A DNA stretch of 64,000 nt from Bordetella genomosp. 10 (GTDB lineage Bacteria; Pseudomonadota; Gammaproteobacteria; Burkholderiales; Burkholderiaceae_B), in contig NZ_NEVM01000001.1 in assembly GCF_002261225.1 (NCBI RefSeq), forward strand, positions 1 through 64,000, in the 5' to 3' direction. The notes under the pieces are model-generated. The model worked only from the letters and a program-made list of their open reading frames with translations. It was not told the origin of the DNA and searched no databases. This document shows positions 1 to 8,383 of the stretch, piece after piece; position 1 is the first letter of the stretch, and every line of letters begins with the position of its first letter. The position numbers were made by a program, and so were the translations under genes.

Positions 1-1350
1 GGCGCCGGCGCGGCCGTGGGCGCCGCCCTGGCCGTTGCCGCCGCGCGCGCCGCCATTGGCCGAGCGGCCATTGCCTTGCGAGGCGCGGCCGCCGCCGCCG
101 CCGCCGCCGGCGCGGTTGCCGTTGCGTCCGCCGCCGTTGCGCGGGCCGCGGCTGTCGCGTTCGTCGTCCTCGTCGTCGCGCTCGTGCGCCGGCACGCCGG
201 CGGGAGGCGTCCAGCCCTGGATTTCGACGCGGTCCACGGTCTTGCGGATCAGTTTCTCGATGGCGCGCAGCAGCTTCACTTCGCTCGGATCGACCAGCGA
301 GATGGCCGCGCCCGTGGCGCCCGCGCGGCCCGTGCGGCCGATGCGGTGCACGTAGTCCTCGGGCACGTTGGGCAATTCGAAGTTGACGACTTGCGGCAAC
401 TGGTCGATGTCCAGGCCGCGCGCGGCGATGTCGGTGGCGACCAGCACGGTCACGCTGCCGTCCTTGAAGCCGGCCAGCGCGCGCGTGCGGGCCGCCTGGC
501 TCTTGTTGCCGTGGATGGCGGCGGCGCTCAGGCCGTCCTTGACCAGTTTTTCGGCCAGGCGGTTGGCGCCGTGCTTGGTGCGCGTGAACACCAGCACCTG
601 GTGCCAGCCGCTTTCACGGATGATGTGGCTGATCAGGTCGCGCTTGTGATGCTGCTCGACCAGGTGCACGGTCTGCTTGACCAGCTCGGTGGCGGTATTG
701 CGCGGCGTCACCGAGACTTCGCCCGGGTCGTTGAGCACGCCGCGCGCCAGGGTGCGGATCTCGTCGGAGAACGTGGCCGAGAACAACAGGTTCTGGCGCT
801 TGGCCGGCAGCAGGGCCAGCACCTTGCGGATGTCGCGGATGAAGCCCATGTCCAGCATGCGGTCGGCTTCGTCCAGCACCAGGATTTCGACGCCCGACAG
901 GTCGACCGTCTTCTGGCCGGCATGGTCCAGCAGGCGGCCCGGCGTGGCGACCAGGATGTCCAGCGGCTTGCGCAGCGCGCTGATCTGCGGATTGATATTG
1001 ACGCCGCCGAACATCACCATGGACTTCAGCGGGGCGTACTTGCCGTAGGTCTGCACCGATTCCTCGACCTGCGCGGTCAGTTCGCGCGTCGGCGTCAGGA
1101 TCAGGCAGCGCGGGCGGCCGGGCTTGCGCACGGCGGCGGGCGTCTGCATCAGGCGGTGCAGGATGGGCAGCGTGAAACCGGCGGTCTTGCCGGTGCCGGT
1201 CTGGGCCGCGGCCAGCAGGTCGCCGCCTTGCAGCACCAGCGGAATGGCCTGGGCCTGGATGGGCGTGGGGGCCGTGTAGCCGGTTTCGGCAATGGCGCGC
1301 AACAGGGAATCGGCCAGCCCGAGGTCGGCGAAAGAGGTATTGGCAGTCAA
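1..1350 (-). CDS. rhlE: DEAD-box RNA helicase, RhlE type (3' end beyond the window)
   Basis: ATP-dependent RNA helicase that remodels structured RNA in ribosome assembly, mRNA decay or cold adaptation. The readable 450 codons hold the whole helicase core: Q motif TPIQAQAIP, Walker [23 protein letters not shown], then [10 protein letters not shown] and HRIGRTGR. The C-terminal tail is rich in Gly, Arg and Asn, an RNA-binding tail usual in RhlE proteins, and runs off the left edge in frame. No ATG fits the start. I chose TTG at 1350 because a GGAG lies six bases upstream; a TTG two codons earlier abuts that GGAG. The gene is divergent from the DUF945 gene. Family is certain; RhlE rather than another DEAD paralogue is likely. 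Confidence 0.9.
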   Translation of the reverse strand, partial: MTANTSFADLGLADSLLRAIAETGYTAPTPIQAQAIPLVLQGGDLLAAAQTGTGKTAGFTLPILHRLMQTPAAVRKPGRPRCLILTPTRELTAQVEESVQTYGKYAPLKSMVMFGGVNINPQISALRKPLDILVATPGRLLDHAGQKTVDLSGVEILVLDEADRMLDMGFIRDIRKVLALLPAKRQNLLFSATFSDEIRTLARGVLNDPGEVSVTPRNTATELVKQTVHLVEQHHKRDLISHIIRESGWHQVLVFTRTKHGANRLAEKLVKDGLSAAAIHGNKSQAARTRALAGFKDGSVTVLVATDIAARGLDIDQLPQVVNFELPNVPEDYVHRIGRTGRAGATGAAISLVDPSEVKLLRAIEKLIRKTVDRVEIQGWTPPAGVPAHERDDEDDERDSRGPRNGGGRNGNRAGGGGGGGRASQGNGRSANGGARGGNGQGGAHGRAGA

Positions 1351-1737
1351 GTACAACTCCAGCGGCAGCCTGTCGCTCAAGTTGAGAGACTCCAATCAAG
1401 GCGGACGGAAACAGGAGAAAAGGAAGGCCCGGCGGGCCGGTCACGGCGGCGAGCGCCGCGCATGGGATGTGTGCCGATTGGCATTGCACACGGCGCGCAT
1501 TGTAGCTGAAGCCGGCCGGGCGCCACGGCGCCGCCGCAGGGTTTGGACACAGGTGGCGCGGCGCGCCTGTTACTTCTTTCTCCAGGATTTCCCGGATTGA
1601 CGCCGGGAGGCCTTGTTGAAGATACGTTGGTAGTGTTCTGTAACCGTTTGCTGGGTTTAAGTACGCATTCAGCCGTGCGGGGCCATTTGTAACTCCTATA
1701 ATCCCCCGCTTGATTCAACCGGGAAGTGGGAAGCCTC
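1351..1737. other. Divergent intergenic region between rhlE and the DUF945 gene
   Basis: 387 bases without a supported gene. A minus-strand TACAAT at 1499-1504 is a possible -10 box for rhlE and would give a leader of about 140 nt. A plus-strand TATAAT at 1697-1702 probably serves the DUF945 gene. No convincing -35 hexamer is seen for either. A long untranslated leader is common for cold-inducible helicase genes, but I see no specific thermosensor fold. Confidence 0.45.
1697..1702 (+). promoter_or_regulatory. Putative -10 box (TATAAT) of the DUF945 gene
   Basis: Perfect TATAAT ending 35 bases before the ATG at 1738. No recognisable -35 lies 16-18 bases upstream, so the promoter is tentative. 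Confidence 0.4.
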
Positions 1738-3339
1738 ATGAAAAAATCACTAGGTGTCGTGGTAGGCGTGATCGTGGTTGCGGGGGTGGCCTGGGTAGGC
1801 GCATCCTGGTACACGGGCAAGCGCGTCGAGGCCGAGGTGCGCCAGCGCGTGGACGAAGGCAATGCCAAGCTGCAGGCCTTCCTGCCGAACGCCAAGATGA
1901 AGATCGCGGTGAGCTCCCTGGAGCGGCATCTCTTTTCGACCGATATCCAGTACAGCCTGACCATCGAAGGCGTGACCGTCGAGAAGGACAAGCCAGTGCA
2001 GGACGTCGCCTTCCTGTTGCATGACCATGTCGAGCACGGTCCTTTCCCGCTGGCGCGCCTGAAGCGCGGCGCCCTGGCGCCGGTGATGGCGACCAGCGAT
2101 TTCGAACTGGTCGACAACGACACCGTGAAGAGCTGGTTCGAACTGACCAAGGGCGTGGCGCCGTTCTCCGGCCACGCCACCCTGCATTACAACCGCGACG
2201 TCGACGGCAACCTGGTGCTGCAGCCGGTGGACTTCCAGCGTCCCGACGCCGACCTGAAGTTCTCCGGCATGGACCTGCAGGTCGCCGTGACCGCCGCCGA
2301 CAAGGCCGCCAAGGTCAGCGGCAAGATGGACTCGGTGAGCCTGGACATCAAGGATGCCGAGGCGCCGGGCAAGATCCAGGTCACCGGCATGACCTTGAAC
2401 AGCGATATGCACCAGGGCCAGGCCGGCCTGCAGGTGGGCACCAACCAATTGGCCATCAAGCAGATCAGCGTGGTGCATGCCACCGATCCGGCCATCCTGC
2501 TCAATAACTACACGCAGAATGCCGAACTCACCGAAAGCGGCAGCGGCTTTTCCGCGCGCGCTGTCTACGACGTCGGCATGATCAACCTGGGCGGCCAGGA
2601 CATCGCCGGCCTGCGCCTGGGCTTCGGCGGGCGCAACATGGCGACCGATGCGGTGAAGACCCTGGTCGAGCTGTATGGCAACGTGATCTCGCGCGCCATG
2701 AAGCAGAACCCCGAGCAGGATCCGCAGCAGGCGTTCGACCTGCCGGCCGAGGATCGCCAAAAGGCGATCGCCGCTGGCAAGGCCCTGCTGGCGGGCAATC
2801 CCACCTTCTTCATCGATCCCATCCTGGTCCACAACGCCAAGGGCGAGTCGCGCTTCAACCTGACGCTGGACCTGGGCGATCCGGGACCGACGGACCAGCC
2901 CGTCGACGAGATGGTCACCAAGCTGCTGCACAAGCTGGACGCCAAGCTGACGGTGTCGGCGCCGATGGTCACCAGCATCCTGGCGCAGCAGATGCAGCAG
3001 CAGGCCGGCCTGGATGCCGCGGCCGCCGAGAAGCAGGCCGAGGCCACGACCCAGGCGCTGACGCAGATGGCGGTGGCGACCGGCTACCTGAGCAAGGACG
3101 GCGACAACGTGGTCGGCACGCTGCACTATGCCGACAAGGTGGTCGACCTGAACGGCAAGAAGATGCCGCTGGAGGAATTCGCCATGATGGTCGCCAGCAT
3201 GGCGATGGGCATGCATTCGCAGGAAGGCATGGACGGTGACGATTCCGACGAAGGCGACGAGCCGGAAGAGGCCACGCCCGGCGCCGCCGTGCCGGTGGTC
3301 CCGCCGCCCGCGGCGCGAGGCGGCTCGCGCGGCAAGTAA
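1738..3339 (+). CDS. YdgA-like DUF945 family protein
   Basis: 533-residue protein of the DUF945 (E. coli YdgA-like) family, whose biochemical role is not established. One N-terminal membrane anchor (VVVGVIVVAGVAWVGASW, about residues 5-23) is followed by a long soluble, presumably periplasmic, domain. The segment HVEHGPFPL is the family's HGPFP motif. The C-terminus is low-complexity: an acidic stretch, then Pro/Ala-rich and RGGSRGK. I chose the ATG at 1738, preceded by GGGAAG, over an in-frame GTG at 1726, because it starts MKKSLG directly before the anchor. A strong terminator follows at 3391, so it is probably monocistronic. Confidence 0.85.
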   Translation: MKKSLGVVVGVIVVAGVAWVGASWYTGKRVEAEVRQRVDEGNAKLQAFLPNAKMKIAVSSLERHLFSTDIQYSLTIEGVTVEKDKPVQDVAFLLHDHVEHGPFPLARLKRGALAPVMATSDFELVDNDTVKSWFELTKGVAPFSGHATLHYNRDVDGNLVLQPVDFQRPDADLKFSGMDLQVAVTAADKAAKVSGKMDSVSLDIKDAEAPGKIQVTGMTLNSDMHQGQAGLQVGTNQLAIKQISVVHATDPAILLNNYTQNAELTESGSGFSARAVYDVGMINLGGQDIAGLRLGFGGRNMATDAVKTLVELYGNVISRAMKQNPEQDPQQAFDLPAEDRQKAIAAGKALLAGNPTFFIDPILVHNAKGESRFNLTLDLGDPGPTDQPVDEMVTKLLHKLDAKLTVSAPMVTSILAQQMQQQAGLDAAAAEKQAEATTQALTQMAVATGYLSKDGDNVVGTLHYADKVVDLNGKKMPLEEFAMMVASMAMGMHSQEGMDGDDSDEGDEPEEATPGAAVPVVPPPAARGGSRGK

Positions 3340-3390
3340 GCCGGCGCGTCCGGTCCGGCCACGCGCCGGACCGGCGCGGTTTCGGAAAGC

Positions 3391-3426
3391 AAACGGCCGG
3401 GAGCGATCCCGGCCGTTTGTCTTTCC
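3391..3426 (+). terminator. Rho-independent terminator after the DUF945 gene
   Basis: A perfect 12-bp stem (AAACGGCCGGGA at 3391-3402 with TCCCGGCCGTTT at 3407-3418) closes a GCGA tetraloop and runs into TTTGTCTTT. It lies 52 bases after the stop codon. Confidence 0.8.
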
Positions 3427-3599
3427 GTCCTCGTTATTGTTTTTGCTTGCGCGCCCGGCGCGGGTTGCCGATGCATCGCCCTCGCTCGCGTTCGCGTCCG
3501 CCTGGCCCCGGCATGTCCGCGCGCGGTTTCAGGTACGCTTCCAGTCTTTCCCTTCCCCTTTCCCGGCGGCGGCGTTCATTGCCGCCGTCCGAACTAGCC

Positions 3600-4286
3600 A
3601 TGTCCCACTTTCCCTACGACGCCGTCCTGTTCGATTGCGATGGCGTGCTGGTCGATTCCGAACCCATCACCAATCGTGTCCTCACCGCCATGCTGGGCGA
3701 GCTGGGCTGGCGGCTCACGCTGGAAGAGACGCTGCGCATTTTCCTGGGCAAGACCGTGTTCGACGAGGCGCCGCGCATCCAGGCCGAGACCGGCTACCGG
3801 ATCGACGACGCGTGGATAGAACGGTTCCGCGCGCGCCGCAACGCGGCCCTGGAATCGGAGTTGGAGCCCATCCCCGGCGCGCCCGAGGCCGTGCGCGCCC
3901 TGCACGCGGCCGTGCAGGGCCGTATCGCGGTGGCCTCGGGCGCGGATCGCGTCAAGCTGCGTTTGCAACTGGAGAAGATCGGCCTGCAGGACTGCTTCGG
4001 CGAACACGTCGTCAGCGGGCAGGAGCAGGCGCGCAACAAGCCCTGGCCCGATGTCTACTTGGCGGCCGCGCGCACGCTGGACGTCGATCCGGCGCGCTGC
4101 GCCGTGGTGGAGGATTCGGTCACCGGCGCCCGCGCCGGCGTGGCCGCGGGTGCGACGGTGTTCGGCTATAGCCCCGGCGGCCCGGGCCACAGCGATGCCC
4201 AGGCCCTGCTCGATGTCGGCGTCGTGCACGTGCTGCGCGACATGCGGGAACTGCCGGCCGTGCTGGCCGGCTGGCAGGCGCGATAG
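3600..4286 (+). CDS. HAD-superfamily phosphatase (phosphoglycolate phosphatase/beta-phosphoglucomutase-like)
   Basis: 228-residue HAD hydrolase, subclass IA. Motif I is FDCDGVLVDSEP near the N-terminus, with the nucleophile and acid/base aspartates in DCD. Motif II is the Ser of VASGAD, motif III the Lys in NKPWPDVY, and motif IV is VEDSVTGARAG. A helical cap domain lies between motifs I and II. The family cleaves phosphate from small phosphorylated metabolites; the substrate cannot be read from sequence. The ATG at 3600 was chosen because MSHFPYDAVLFDCDG is the usual short HAD N-terminus; longer upstream reading is low-complexity. It converges on the MFS gene with a 90-base gap. Confidence 0.85.
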   Translation: MSHFPYDAVLFDCDGVLVDSEPITNRVLTAMLGELGWRLTLEETLRIFLGKTVFDEAPRIQAETGYRIDDAWIERFRARRNAALESELEPIPGAPEAVRALHAAVQGRIAVASGADRVKLRLQLEKIGLQDCFGEHVVSGQEQARNKPWPDVYLAAARTLDVDPARCAVVEDSVTGARAGVAAGATVFGYSPGGPGHSDAQALLDVGVVHVLRDMRELPAVLAGWQAR

Positions 4287-4376
4287 CGTCGCGTCCCGCG
4301 CTCGCTGGCAGGCGGGTAGCCCAGGTAGTGTCGCGCCCTGCTTGCCTGGGCGCGGACTTGCAAGTTACGACGCCGA

Positions 4377-5609
4377 TCAACCGCCCGCGGTGGCGCAGGC
4401 CTCTTCCGCCGGCGCCGCGTGCTTCGCGGTCGCAGCAGTCGTAGCGCTCGCAGCGTGCGCGGACATCGCGCGGCGCGTGGCGCGCGTCAGCCAGGCGGCC
4501 ACCAGCAGGGCCAGCGCCAATACGGCCGCCGCCGCCCATCCCAGCGCGCCCAGGCCGTAGGTGGCGATGACGCGTCCGCCCAGGGCCGCGCCCACCCCGA
4601 TGCCGATATTCGCGCCCGAGATGTTCAAGGACGCCGCGAAGGCCGCCGCATGCGGCGCCGCCTTCATCACGCGCGCGTGGCACACGATGAACAAGGCCGA
4701 CTGCGCGATGCCCCACAACGCCAGGACAGGCGCCAGCCATAACGGCGCGTGCATCACCGACGCCACGGCCGCCAGGGCCGCCGCCATGAGCACGCTGAAC
4801 AGCGCGGTGGCGCCGATCGGACTGCGGTCGACCATGCGGCCGCCCAGCGTATTGCCGATCAGCCCGACCGCGCCGAAGGCCATCATGGACCAGCCCACCA
4901 CCTGGCCGTTGAATCCCGCCAGGCGTTCCAGCATGTCGGCCAGGTAGGTGTAGGCGGTGAACATGCCGGTGAAGACCAGCAGCGAAAGCAGCACGTGGCC
5001 CACCAGCACGGGATCGCGCAGGCTGCGCAACTGCTTGGCCAGCGAGCCGGCGTGCGTGCTGCCCGCCACCGCCGGCATATAGCGCTGCAACAGGCCGGCC
5101 TTGGCGAAGGCCAGCACCGCCAGGACCATGAAAGCCGCCCGCCAGCCGAAGGCGTCGGCAATGAGGACGCCGATGGGAATGCCGAGCACGGTCGCCACGA
5201 CGATGCCGAACGCGACCATCGACACCGCCCGGCCCGCCTTCGCCGGTCCCACCAGGCTGATGGCGGTGTCGCTGGACAGGGACCAGAACACGGGCAGCGC
5301 GAGCGCGGGCACGAAGCGCGCCACGCCCATCACGTAGATGTTAGGCGCCCACGCCGCCATGACGTTCGCCACGCCGAATATGGCCAGCGCCGCCACGAAG
5401 ACGCGCTTGCGCGGCAAGGCCGCCATCAGGGCGGTGGAGAAAGGGCCGGTGGCGGCCACGGTGAAGGCGAACAAGCTCACCAGCAGGCCCGCCTGCGCGA
5501 CCTCGACACCCAGGTCGCGGGCCATCGCGGGCAGCAGGCCGATGATGACGAATTCGGTGGTGAGCACCGTGAAACCGGCGGCGGAAAGAAGCAGGATGGG
5601 CAACAGCAT
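4377..5609 (-). CDS. MFS transporter, AraJ/NepI-like drug or sugar efflux type
   Basis: 410-residue inner-membrane major-facilitator protein with about 12 hydrophobic segments. The N-terminus (TEFVIIGLLPAMARDLGV followed by AGLLVSLFAFTVA) is characteristic of the DHA1 efflux group that includes AraJ, YdhP and NepI. The loop GPAKAGRAVSM sits in the middle of the first half. The C-terminus is a Thr/Ala-rich tail, SATTAATAKHAAPAEE. Substrate unknown; proton-driven export of a small molecule is inferred from the family. No regulator gene is adjacent. Confidence 0.85.
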   Translation of the reverse strand: MLLPILLLSAAGFTVLTTEFVIIGLLPAMARDLGVEVAQAGLLVSLFAFTVAATGPFSTALMAALPRKRVFVAALAIFGVANVMAAWAPNIYVMGVARFVPALALPVFWSLSSDTAISLVGPAKAGRAVSMVAFGIVVATVLGIPIGVLIADAFGWRAAFMVLAVLAFAKAGLLQRYMPAVAGSTHAGSLAKQLRSLRDPVLVGHVLLSLLVFTGMFTAYTYLADMLERLAGFNGQVVGWSMMAFGAVGLIGNTLGGRMVDRSPIGATALFSVLMAAALAAVASVMHAPLWLAPVLALWGIAQSALFIVCHARVMKAAPHAAAFAASLNISGANIGIGVGAALGGRVIATYGLGALGWAAAAVLALALLVAAWLTRATRRAMSAHAASATTAATAKHAAPAEEACATAGG

Positions 5610-5830
5610 GAGGGAATGCGTAGGGATGCGCGTGCCGGGGCAGGTGCTTATCGGACGCCGCCCGCGACCGCGGCGCGATCACGGCTGGCGTATTGCCAGC
5701 GTTGCAAGCTTAAGGGAAACAGGGGGGAGGAAAAAGCGGCGGCGGCCGGAAACTTTAGTCAGGCCGCGCCGACAATGGACTTGCCGGCGCGGCCCGGGCG
5801 GCCCCGCGCGCGGCGTTGGTGTTCATTCAT

Positions 5831-5865
5831 CGCCGGCCGCGCCGTCGATCACGGCGCGGCCGGCG
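5831..5865 (-). terminator. 15-bp perfect hairpin downstream of the 88-residue orphan gene
   Basis: CGCCGGCCGCGCCGT (5831-5845) pairs perfectly with 5851-5865 around a five-base loop CGATC, only four bases beyond the stop codon of the minus-strand gene. No T tract follows on that strand, so it may act as a 3'-end stabiliser or a Rho-assisted terminator. Confidence 0.5.
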
Positions 5866-5869
5866 GACA

Positions 5870-6136
5870 TCAACCGCGGATGGATTCGATGCGATGAACG
5901 TGCTCGTGACGGAAGCGGAAGCGCTGCTTGAGAATGCGGCCGTTTTCCGCCATGCACGAAACCAGGTCCGTGGTGTAGGTCGTGGCGCCGTTGAACGGCG
6001 TGTTGTAGATGACGCGAGCGGCGATGCCGGGGCCATGCTCCGGCTGCAGATGAACGATGTCGCCCACATGGATGGGCGTGTTGTCCAGCGTATGGGTGGA
6101 ACGACGCGTCAGTCGAGGTTGCATCATGGTGGTCAT
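5870..6136 (-). CDS. Small protein of unknown function (88 aa)
   Basis: I do not recognise this family. The 88-residue product has a basic N-terminus (MTTMMQPRLTRRSTHTL) and a compact core including IHVGDIVHLQPEHGPGIAAR, resembling a small beta-barrel-type segment, and ends in FRFRHEHVHRIESIRG. It has no signal peptide or membrane segment and no Cys pair. The ATG at 6136 is preceded by GGAG with nine bases spacing; a reading frame continues upstream but is rich in Arg and Pro and looks non-coding. It is followed by a 15-bp hairpin, and 800 bases of non-coding sequence lie upstream. A real gene is likely given codon bias and flanking signals. Confidence 0.6.
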   Translation of the reverse strand: MTTMMQPRLTRRSTHTLDNTPIHVGDIVHLQPEHGPGIAARVIYNTPFNGATTYTTDLVSCMAENGRILKQRFRFRHEHVHRIESIRG

Positions 6137-6949
6137 TGTTGGGTACTCCAATCTAGCTATGGTGTTGTTATGGTCCGCCCCCGGGGCGGACATCTGGCTT
6201 TGTGCCGGGCGCGAGGTCCGGCGCCGTTTCGCGCCGGGCCGGGAAATATTCACCGGCCGCCGATTCGCGATTCGGGAGGGCGCCCGGCCGGACATGCGTC
6301 AAGGCGCGGGTGTCGATACTCGTTATATGGTGTCCCAATTACGTGACGGGAACATTGCTGCGGATGGCGTATCGGCCTCGTTCCTAAGGATGAGACCATA
6401 CGGCCGGAAAAGGCCACGCAAAAGTGCACAAAACGCTACGAGAACCGACGGCAGCGATTATTCGAATGACGAAGCATTCCACCACCCGCCACGGGTAGAC
6501 GATCCGGAGAGAACGGCAGGTGGGACGTTTTCGACGCCAGCGGGATTTCCGTGTTTTTTATAGAGAGGACGGGGAAATCGCCAGCGCGCACTTGGCTGCG
6601 TGAATCACAGGAAAAGCCTGCGATGCCAGCCGCGTCGGCTATCGGGAAAAGTGCCAGGGATCGATTGAATCTGCCTGGAATGACTATCCTTGGAGCCGGA
6701 CGCCGAGCCCGCAATAAAACGAGCATTTCGAATGTTACGTCATTTGCGTTCAAAAGTCAACATCCGTCTTCCAACCTCGCCCTTTCCCCCGCAAGCATGG
6801 CGGCATCGCGGTCCCCCGCGGCCGCGGCGAACGCTAGAATGCCCCATTGCGCGACGGCTTTCGCCAGCGCATGTGTGGAGGCCCCCGGCCGCCATGGCCA
6901 AGACCAACGACAACCCCGCCCGCCGCCGGCGGAACCGGACAGGCAGGCA
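6137..6949. other. 813-base region with no supported protein gene, apart from a possible 19-codon leader ORF
   Basis: The stretch from about 6300 to 6790 is clearly AT-richer than its surroundings. A minus-strand frame at 6436-6753 would need a TTG start and shows no family resemblance. A weak inverted repeat GATTTCC/GGAAATC lies at 6544-6550 and 6573-6579. TAGAAT at 6835-6840 is a possible -10 box for the DUF2868 operon. Confidence 0.4.
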
Positions 6950-6953
6950 TTGA
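6894..6953 (+). CDS. Possible 19-residue leader peptide overlapping the DUF2868 start
   Basis: ATG at 6894 opens 19 codons (MAKTNDNPARRRRNRTGRH) ending TGA at 6951-6953, which overlaps the TTG start of the next gene as TTGA. A GGAGG lies 12 bases before the ATG, a little far. The peptide is very basic. Its stop/start overlap would allow translational coupling. It may also be a chance frame; no homology is claimed. Confidence 0.3.
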   Translation: MAKTNDNPARRRRNRTGRH

Positions 6954-8383
6954 ACACGACCGAGACATCCCTTTCCACGACGTCCTCTCCCCTGGGCGAC
7001 CTCTGGCTGGCGGAAACCATACGCCTGCGCGAGGAACACTGGGGGCCGGTGGACGACGCCCAGGCGGTCCGCCAGGCGCGTCTGTCGCCGGAGCCCCTGC
7101 CGCAACGCATCCTGCTGCGGGCGCGCTTGCTGGGCCGGCAAACCGGACTGGACGCATGCCTGGCGGCCTGGCGCCGCGCCGCCGCCGTCGGCCTGGCGCT
7201 GCTGCTGGGTCTCGGCCTGCTGGCCGGCATCGGCGCCGCCCTGGGCGCGCTGGGCGACGGCGCCCGCCCCGTCAACGTATTGCACGCCCTGGGCGCCTTG
7301 CTGGGCCTGCATGCCCTGACCTTCCTGTTCTGGCTGGCCGCCAGCGTCTTTGCCGTGCCGTCGCATGCCGCGGCCCAGGGACTCGCGCGGCTTTGGCTGT
7401 GGGTCAGCCGGCGCCTCGCGCGCGGACCGGACACGGCGCTCGCCGCGCAGGCGTTTTCCAGCCTGCTGGCGCGCGGCGGCGGCCTGCGCTGGCTGTTCGG
7501 GACCGTAAGCCATCTGGTGTGGCTGCTGGCGCTGACCGCCGGGCTGGCCACGCTGCTGCTGGTGCTCTCCACCGCCAGCTATCGCTTCATCTGGGCCACG
7601 ACGCTGCTCGATCCGCAAACCTTCGTGCGCCTGACGGATCTGCTCGGCTGGCTGCCGGCGCGGCTGGGTTTCCCCGTGCCGGACGCGGCCCTGGTGGCGG
7701 CCAGCGACGGCACGCGGCAATTGCCCGCGCTGGCGCAGGCGCAATGGTCGATGTGGCTGATCGGCGCCCTGGTGACCTATGGCATCCTGCCGCGCCTGCT
7801 GGCGTGGCTGCTCAGCGTGTTCATGCTGCGGCGGGCCTTGGCCAGGCTGCGCCTGGATCCCGATATGCCCGGCTACGCGGGCCTGGCCGCCCGGCTGGCG
7901 CCTATCGCCGACACCCTGGACGATGACGCGCCGCCGTTGCCGCAGCAAGGGCCGCGCATCGGCCATGCGAACGCGGGCGCCGTCGGCGTGGCGCCCACGC
8001 TGGTCGGGCTGGAGGTGGCGCCGGACCTGCCGTGGCCGCCCGCCGCCCTGCCGGCGGGCGTGGCCGACGGCGGCAACCTGGATACGCGCGAACAGCGGCG
8101 GCGCCTGCTCGACACCCTGGCCGCGAGGCCGGCGCCGCGCCTGCTGATCGTCTGCGACGCGCGCCAGACGCCGGACCGCGGCGCGCTGGCCTTGATCGCC
8201 GAGCTGTCCGCGGCCGCGCAAGCGACGCGATTCTGGCTGCTGGGCGACGAGGACGGGACGGACGCCGCGCCGTCGCGCGCCGCCGCCTGGCGCGATCAAC
8301 TGCGCGCGGCCGGCGTGGCCGGCGAAGACATGCTGCGCGACGCCGGGCCGGCGCTGCGCTGGCTGGAGGCAGACCATGGATGA
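6950..8383 (+). CDS. DUF2868 integral membrane protein
   Basis: 477-residue protein of the DUF2868 family, function unknown. Four or more membrane segments are visible: one near residues 80-105 (VGLALLLGLGLLAGIG), one after VLHALGALLGLHALTFLFWL, one in HLVWLLALTAGLATLLLVLS and one in WSMWLIGALVTYGILP. The C-terminal third is soluble and includes PRLLIVCDARQTPDRG and FWLLGDED, which look like a Rossmann-type fold. TTG at 6950 was chosen because the family-like sequence starts after it (ETSLSTTSSPLGDLWLAETIRLREEHWGP in two parts); no nearby ATG fits in frame except one at 6839. It overlaps the DUF3482 GTPase gene by 8 bp, implying a functional pair at the inner membrane. Confidence 0.8.
   Translation: MNTTETSLSTTSSPLGDLWLAETIRLREEHWGPVDDAQAVRQARLSPEPLPQRILLRARLLGRQTGLDACLAAWRRAAAVGLALLLGLGLLAGIGAALGALGDGARPVNVLHALGALLGLHALTFLFWLAASVFAVPSHAAAQGLARLWLWVSRRLARGPDTALAAQAFSSLLARGGGLRWLFGTVSHLVWLLALTAGLATLLLVLSTASYRFIWATTLLDPQTFVRLTDLLGWLPARLGFPVPDAALVAASDGTRQLPALAQAQWSMWLIGALVTYGILPRLLAWLLSVFMLRRALARLRLDPDMPGYAGLAARLAPIADTLDDDAPPLPQQGPRIGHANAGAVGVAPTLVGLEVAPDLPWPPAALPAGVADGGNLDTREQRRRLLDTLAARPAPRLLIVCDARQTPDRGALALIAELSAAAQATRFWLLGDEDGTDAAPSRAAAWRDQLRAAGVAGEDMLRDAGPALRWLEADHG

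Noticed and set aside
16..1509. 497-codon plus-strand frame across the rhlE gene
   Set aside because: Antisense reading of a clear DEAD-box helicase; low-complexity product.
6436..6753. 105-codon minus-strand frame upstream of the DUF2868 gene
   Set aside because: Needs a TTG start without a ribosome site and shows no domain-like pattern; codon use unlike neighbours.
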